A DNA stretch of 64,000 bases, taken from positions 23,786 through 87,785 of the forward strand of contig NZ_JHAC01000026.1 in the NCBI RefSeq assembly GCF_000599865.1. The letters are read 5' to 3'. This DNA is from Deinococcus phoenicis (lineage in GTDB: Bacteria > Deinococcota > Deinococci > Deinococcales > Deinococcaceae). The notes under the pieces were generated by a model, which was given only the letters and a program-made list of their open reading frames with translations, was not told the origin of the DNA and did not search any database. Shown piece by piece: positions 62,898 to 64,000 of the stretch. The first letter of the stretch is position 1, and the number at the start of each line of letters is the position of its first letter. The position numbers were made by a program, and so were the translations under genes.

Positions 62898-64000
62898 CCC
62901 GTCCATCGCACACATTCTCGCCAAGAGTCTGAAGACGGCGGAGGACGGGACGGTCACGCAGGAACTGGAAACGCTGGAGCAGCACACGCGGCGCGTGGTG
63001 GAGCGTCTGGCGGGTTTGATGCGCCGCGCTCCGCGCATCGCCCAAATCGCGGGCCGCGACGACTTCTGGCATGTCGCCTTTTGGGCCGCCGTCATTCACG
63101 ATTTCGGCAAGGCAGCGACGGGATTTCAGTCCATGCTGACGGGCGGCGAACGCTTCGGACACCGACATGAGGTGCTGTCCCTCGCCTTCCTCCCCGACGT
63201 CGCCGACGAGGACACGCGGCAGGCCATCACGCTGGGCGTGGTGTCGCATCACCGGGACAGCAGCGTCATCCTTGACCAGTACATTCTGGTGAGCAGCAAG
63301 GAGGCCAATCCCACCAAACTGGAACAGCTTCTTTCCCAACTGCGTGAGGACGATGTCCACCTCCTGCGAAATTGGCTCCAGACCGTGCCTGAGGCGTGGC
63401 GCACGGAACTGGGGTTTGACGCGGCGGGCGCGGAAGAAAGGCGGGTGGGCGAGCCGGAAGACCTCGCGGAACTCCTCGACGAGAGCCTCTGGTTCTACAC
63501 CCATTTCAGCAGTGTCCGGGAAGGTGGCTTGGCCGAAGCCGATTACCCCTGGGCCATCCTCCTGCGCGGCCTGATTCAGCAGGCGGACCGGCTCGCCAGC
63601 GCCCACGCCCCTGTGCCGCAGCCCTACCTGATGCCGGACATGGCCGCTCTGAAGGCCGTCAAGAAGTTCGAGGATTTCCGCGACCATCAGAAAGCAGCGG
63701 CGCGGGCGGGCCACCTGATCTTGATTGCGCCCACGGGCAGCGGAAAAACAGAGGCCGCCCTGCTGTGGGCCTGGGCGCAGCAGCAGGAGCTTGGGCCGTG
63801 CCGGGTGACATACGGACTGCCGTATCAGGCCAGCCTGAATGCTATGCAGAAGCGTTTGGCCGAGGACTTGAACACCGAAGTCGCCATCTTGCACGGACGA
63901 GCGCTCCAGGTGCTGTTTCAGTCGGCGCAGGCGGACCGGCGGGAGGGGGACACGCTGGCCGACCTCACCCGCGAAGCGCGGCGCGTCAACGACCATGCCC
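62881..64000 (+). CDS. cas3: Cas3 helicase-nuclease (3' end outside window)
   Basis: At least 373 residues from a TTG start at 62881 with no stop before the window edge. The N-terminal HD nuclease is complete in its key residues: HDFGKAATGFQ (His73-Asp74), FGHRHEVLSL and VVSHHRDSS. The superfamily 2 helicase follows with Walker A APTGSGKTEAALLW near residue 285. It degrades DNA recruited by Cascade. The TTG lies within the cas5 end; no other in-frame start precedes the HD domain. Adaptation genes, if any, would lie beyond 64000. Confidence 0.93.
   Translation, partial: MTFRPDPSIAHILAKSLKTAEDGTVTQELETLEQHTRRVVERLAGLMRRAPRIAQIAGRDDFWHVAFWAAVIHDFGKAATGFQSMLTGGERFGHRHEVLSLAFLPDVADEDTRQAITLGVVSHHRDSSVILDQYILVSSKEANPTKLEQLLSQLREDDVHLLRNWLQTVPEAWRTELGFDAAGAEERRVGEPEDLAELLDESLWFYTHFSSVREGGLAEADYPWAILLRGLIQQADRLASAHAPVPQPYLMPDMAALKAVKKFEDFRDHQKAAARAGHLILIAPTGSGKTEAALLWAWAQQQELGPCRVTYGLPYQASLNAMQKRLAEDLNTEVAILHGRALQVLFQSAQADRREGDTLADLTREARRVNDHA

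Overview
The window is a GC-rich bacterial segment from a Deinococcus species. The strongest markers are a full-length pprA gene (8501-9433, minus) and, 40 bp upstream of it, a perfect 17-bp radiation/desiccation response palindrome. An iteron origin with its initiator, a parAB pair and three identical candidate parS palindromes indicate the maintenance region of a secondary chromosome or megaplasmid. The presence of gltBD suggests a chromid rather than a dispensable plasmid. The species cannot be read from the sequence.

Layout. 1-2954 (minus): a sugar cluster with a glycosyltransferase, a glucuronyl C5-epimerase-like protein and a beta-propeller protein. 3040-8484: a fasciclin lipid-exterior protein, an ABC exporter, and a LysR regulator divergent from rocB. 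8501-9500: pprA and its promoter. 9882-10361: origin with an AT-rich stretch and ten iterons about 33 bp apart. 10424-15739: initiator, DEAD-box helicase, parB and parA. 15921-23270: a metallo-hydrolase and glutamate synthase gltD-gltB, with a parS copy inside gltB. 24181-25623: a beta-helix lipoprotein. 25815-41711: a capsule or exopolysaccharide locus. It has an initiating sugar transferase, a WbpA/B/D/E-type route to a diacetamido uronic acid sugar nucleotide, a flippase, two FemAB-like acyltransferases, a deacetylase, a polymerase/ligase, a glycosyltransferase and two mirror-image Wzz/tyrosine-kinase-like proteins. Most of these genes overlap start-to-stop by 4 bp.

42440-48227 (minus): an amino-sugar uptake and recycling operon (RpiR regulator, binding protein, two permeases, NagZ). 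48345-52853: a degraded acylase, a lipoprotein, a serine hydrolase and sulfur transporters (YedE pair, TauE). 53161-54631: a persulfide dioxygenase-rhodanese gene with a CstR/CsoR-type operator between its -35 and -10. 54694-54843: an IS6-family transposase scrap.

55464-64000: a type I-B CRISPR-Cas locus with a 14-repeat array, leader, WYL regulator and cas6 on the minus strand, and cas8-cas7-cas5-cas3 on the plus strand; cas3 runs off the window. The 380-bp gap between cas6 and the plus-strand genes holds the most interesting item. It is a minus-strand repeat-like element (58755-58791) followed by a spacer-length segment and a rho-independent terminator. The first 8 nt of that segment match, next to a TTC motif, a site just upstream of a small unknown gene (59030-59341). 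This is the architecture of CreA/CreR guide RNAs, by which Cascade represses a toxin or the cas genes, and it sits in the same cas6-cas8 position as in haloarchaeal type I-B loci.
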